Origin: Nitratiruptor sp.
GTDB taxonomy: Bacteria > Campylobacterota > Campylobacteria > Campylobacterales > Nitratiruptoraceae
Length of the DNA stretch: 6,308 nt
Assembly: GCA_015494505.1 (NCBI GenBank)
Contig: WGBB01000046.1
Coordinates: forward strand, 1 to 6,308
Direction of reading: 5' to 3'
The translations under genes were made by a program, and so were the position numbers. Shown here one piece after another: positions 6,251 through 6,308 of the stretch. The notes beneath the pieces are model-generated. The model did no database searches, was not told the DNA's origin, and was given only the letters and a program-made list of their open reading frames with translations. How positions within the stretch are numbered: the first letter of the stretch is position 1; each line of letters starts with the position of its first letter.

Positions 6251-6308
6251 GAACAATCGCATACGAAGATATAGTCAAAGCGATACGCGATACCATTATA
6301 TACTCCAC
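6247..6308 (+). CDS. Probable class I fumarate hydratase, alpha subunit (N-terminal fragment)
   Basis: Only the first 20 codons and two bases of the next are inside the window; the deduced start is MRTIAYEDIVKAIRDTIIYS. The start codon overlaps the mdh stop (ATGA at 6247-6250) and GGGGAG at 6236-6241 gives a good ribosome binding site five bases away. The MR.I.Y..IV.AI pattern resembles the N-terminus of the alpha subunit of two-subunit, [4Fe-4S]-dependent fumarases (FumA/TtdA family), which interconvert fumarate and malate, and position after mdh supports this. Twenty residues are not enough to be certain; a two-subunit tartrate dehydratase homologue or another TCA enzyme cannot be excluded. 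In Campylobacter, as I recall, sucC follows mdh instead, but this N-terminus does not look like SucC. Confidence 0.6.
   Translation, partial: MRTIAYEDIVKAIRDTIIYS

Noticed and set aside
1..6308. Mobile element, CRISPR array, tRNA/rRNA gene, toxin-antitoxin or defence system
   Set aside because: I saw no regular spaced repeats, cloverleaf, rRNA-like stretch, transposase or integrase motif on either strand; coding sequence accounts for nearly the whole window.

Overview
The window reads as chromosomal core-genome DNA from a Campylobacterota (former Epsilonproteobacteria) member. The evidence is the pairing of a monomeric NADP-dependent isocitrate dehydrogenase gene directly with an LDH-like malate dehydrogenase gene, preceded by mltG and a divergent AsmA/DUF3971-type envelope gene. 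From memory, the same neighbourhood (AsmA-like protein, MltG, icd, mdh) occurs in Campylobacter and relatives. The genus cannot be fixed from the sequence alone. A fumarase-like gene following mdh would suit a lineage that runs a reductive (autotrophic) TCA cycle, but the rTCA marker genes are not in view, so that is inference.

Layout. (1) About 1-2037, minus strand: the first 679 codons of a large, N-terminally anchored, beta-rich AsmA/YhdP-like (DUF3971-type) envelope protein whose C-terminus lies off the left edge. (2) 1973-2944, plus strand: mltG, the inner-membrane endolytic murein transglycosylase. The two genes are head to head and their coding starts overlap by at least 65 bp, so each gene's promoter must lie inside the other's coding sequence. 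A perfect extended -10 for the leftward gene is visible inside mltG. (3) 2945-3032: an 88-bp spacer with a probable promoter and a strong Shine-Dalgarno site. (4) 3033-5252: icd, 739 aa, with every substrate- and NADP-contacting residue I could recall present. (5) 5253-5290: a 38-bp spacer mostly occupied by a strong GC hairpin without a U-tract, then the mdh ribosome binding site. (6) 5291-6250: mdh, 319 aa. (7) 6247 to the right edge: the first 20 codons of a gene overlapping mdh by ATGA, probably the alpha subunit of a two-subunit class I (iron-sulfur) fumarase.

Functionally the window holds two blocks: an envelope pair (peptidoglycan strand termination and a putative lipid-transport AsmA-like protein) and the start of a central-carbon operon in which isocitrate/2-oxoglutarate, malate/oxaloacetate and probably fumarate/malate interconversions are consecutive. 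I see no mobile element, CRISPR array, tRNA, rRNA or defence system. Nothing here looks like a previously undescribed system. The observations most worth checking are the quasi-palindromic overlap of the two N-termini with promoters embedded in coding sequence, and the icd-mdh intercistronic hairpin.
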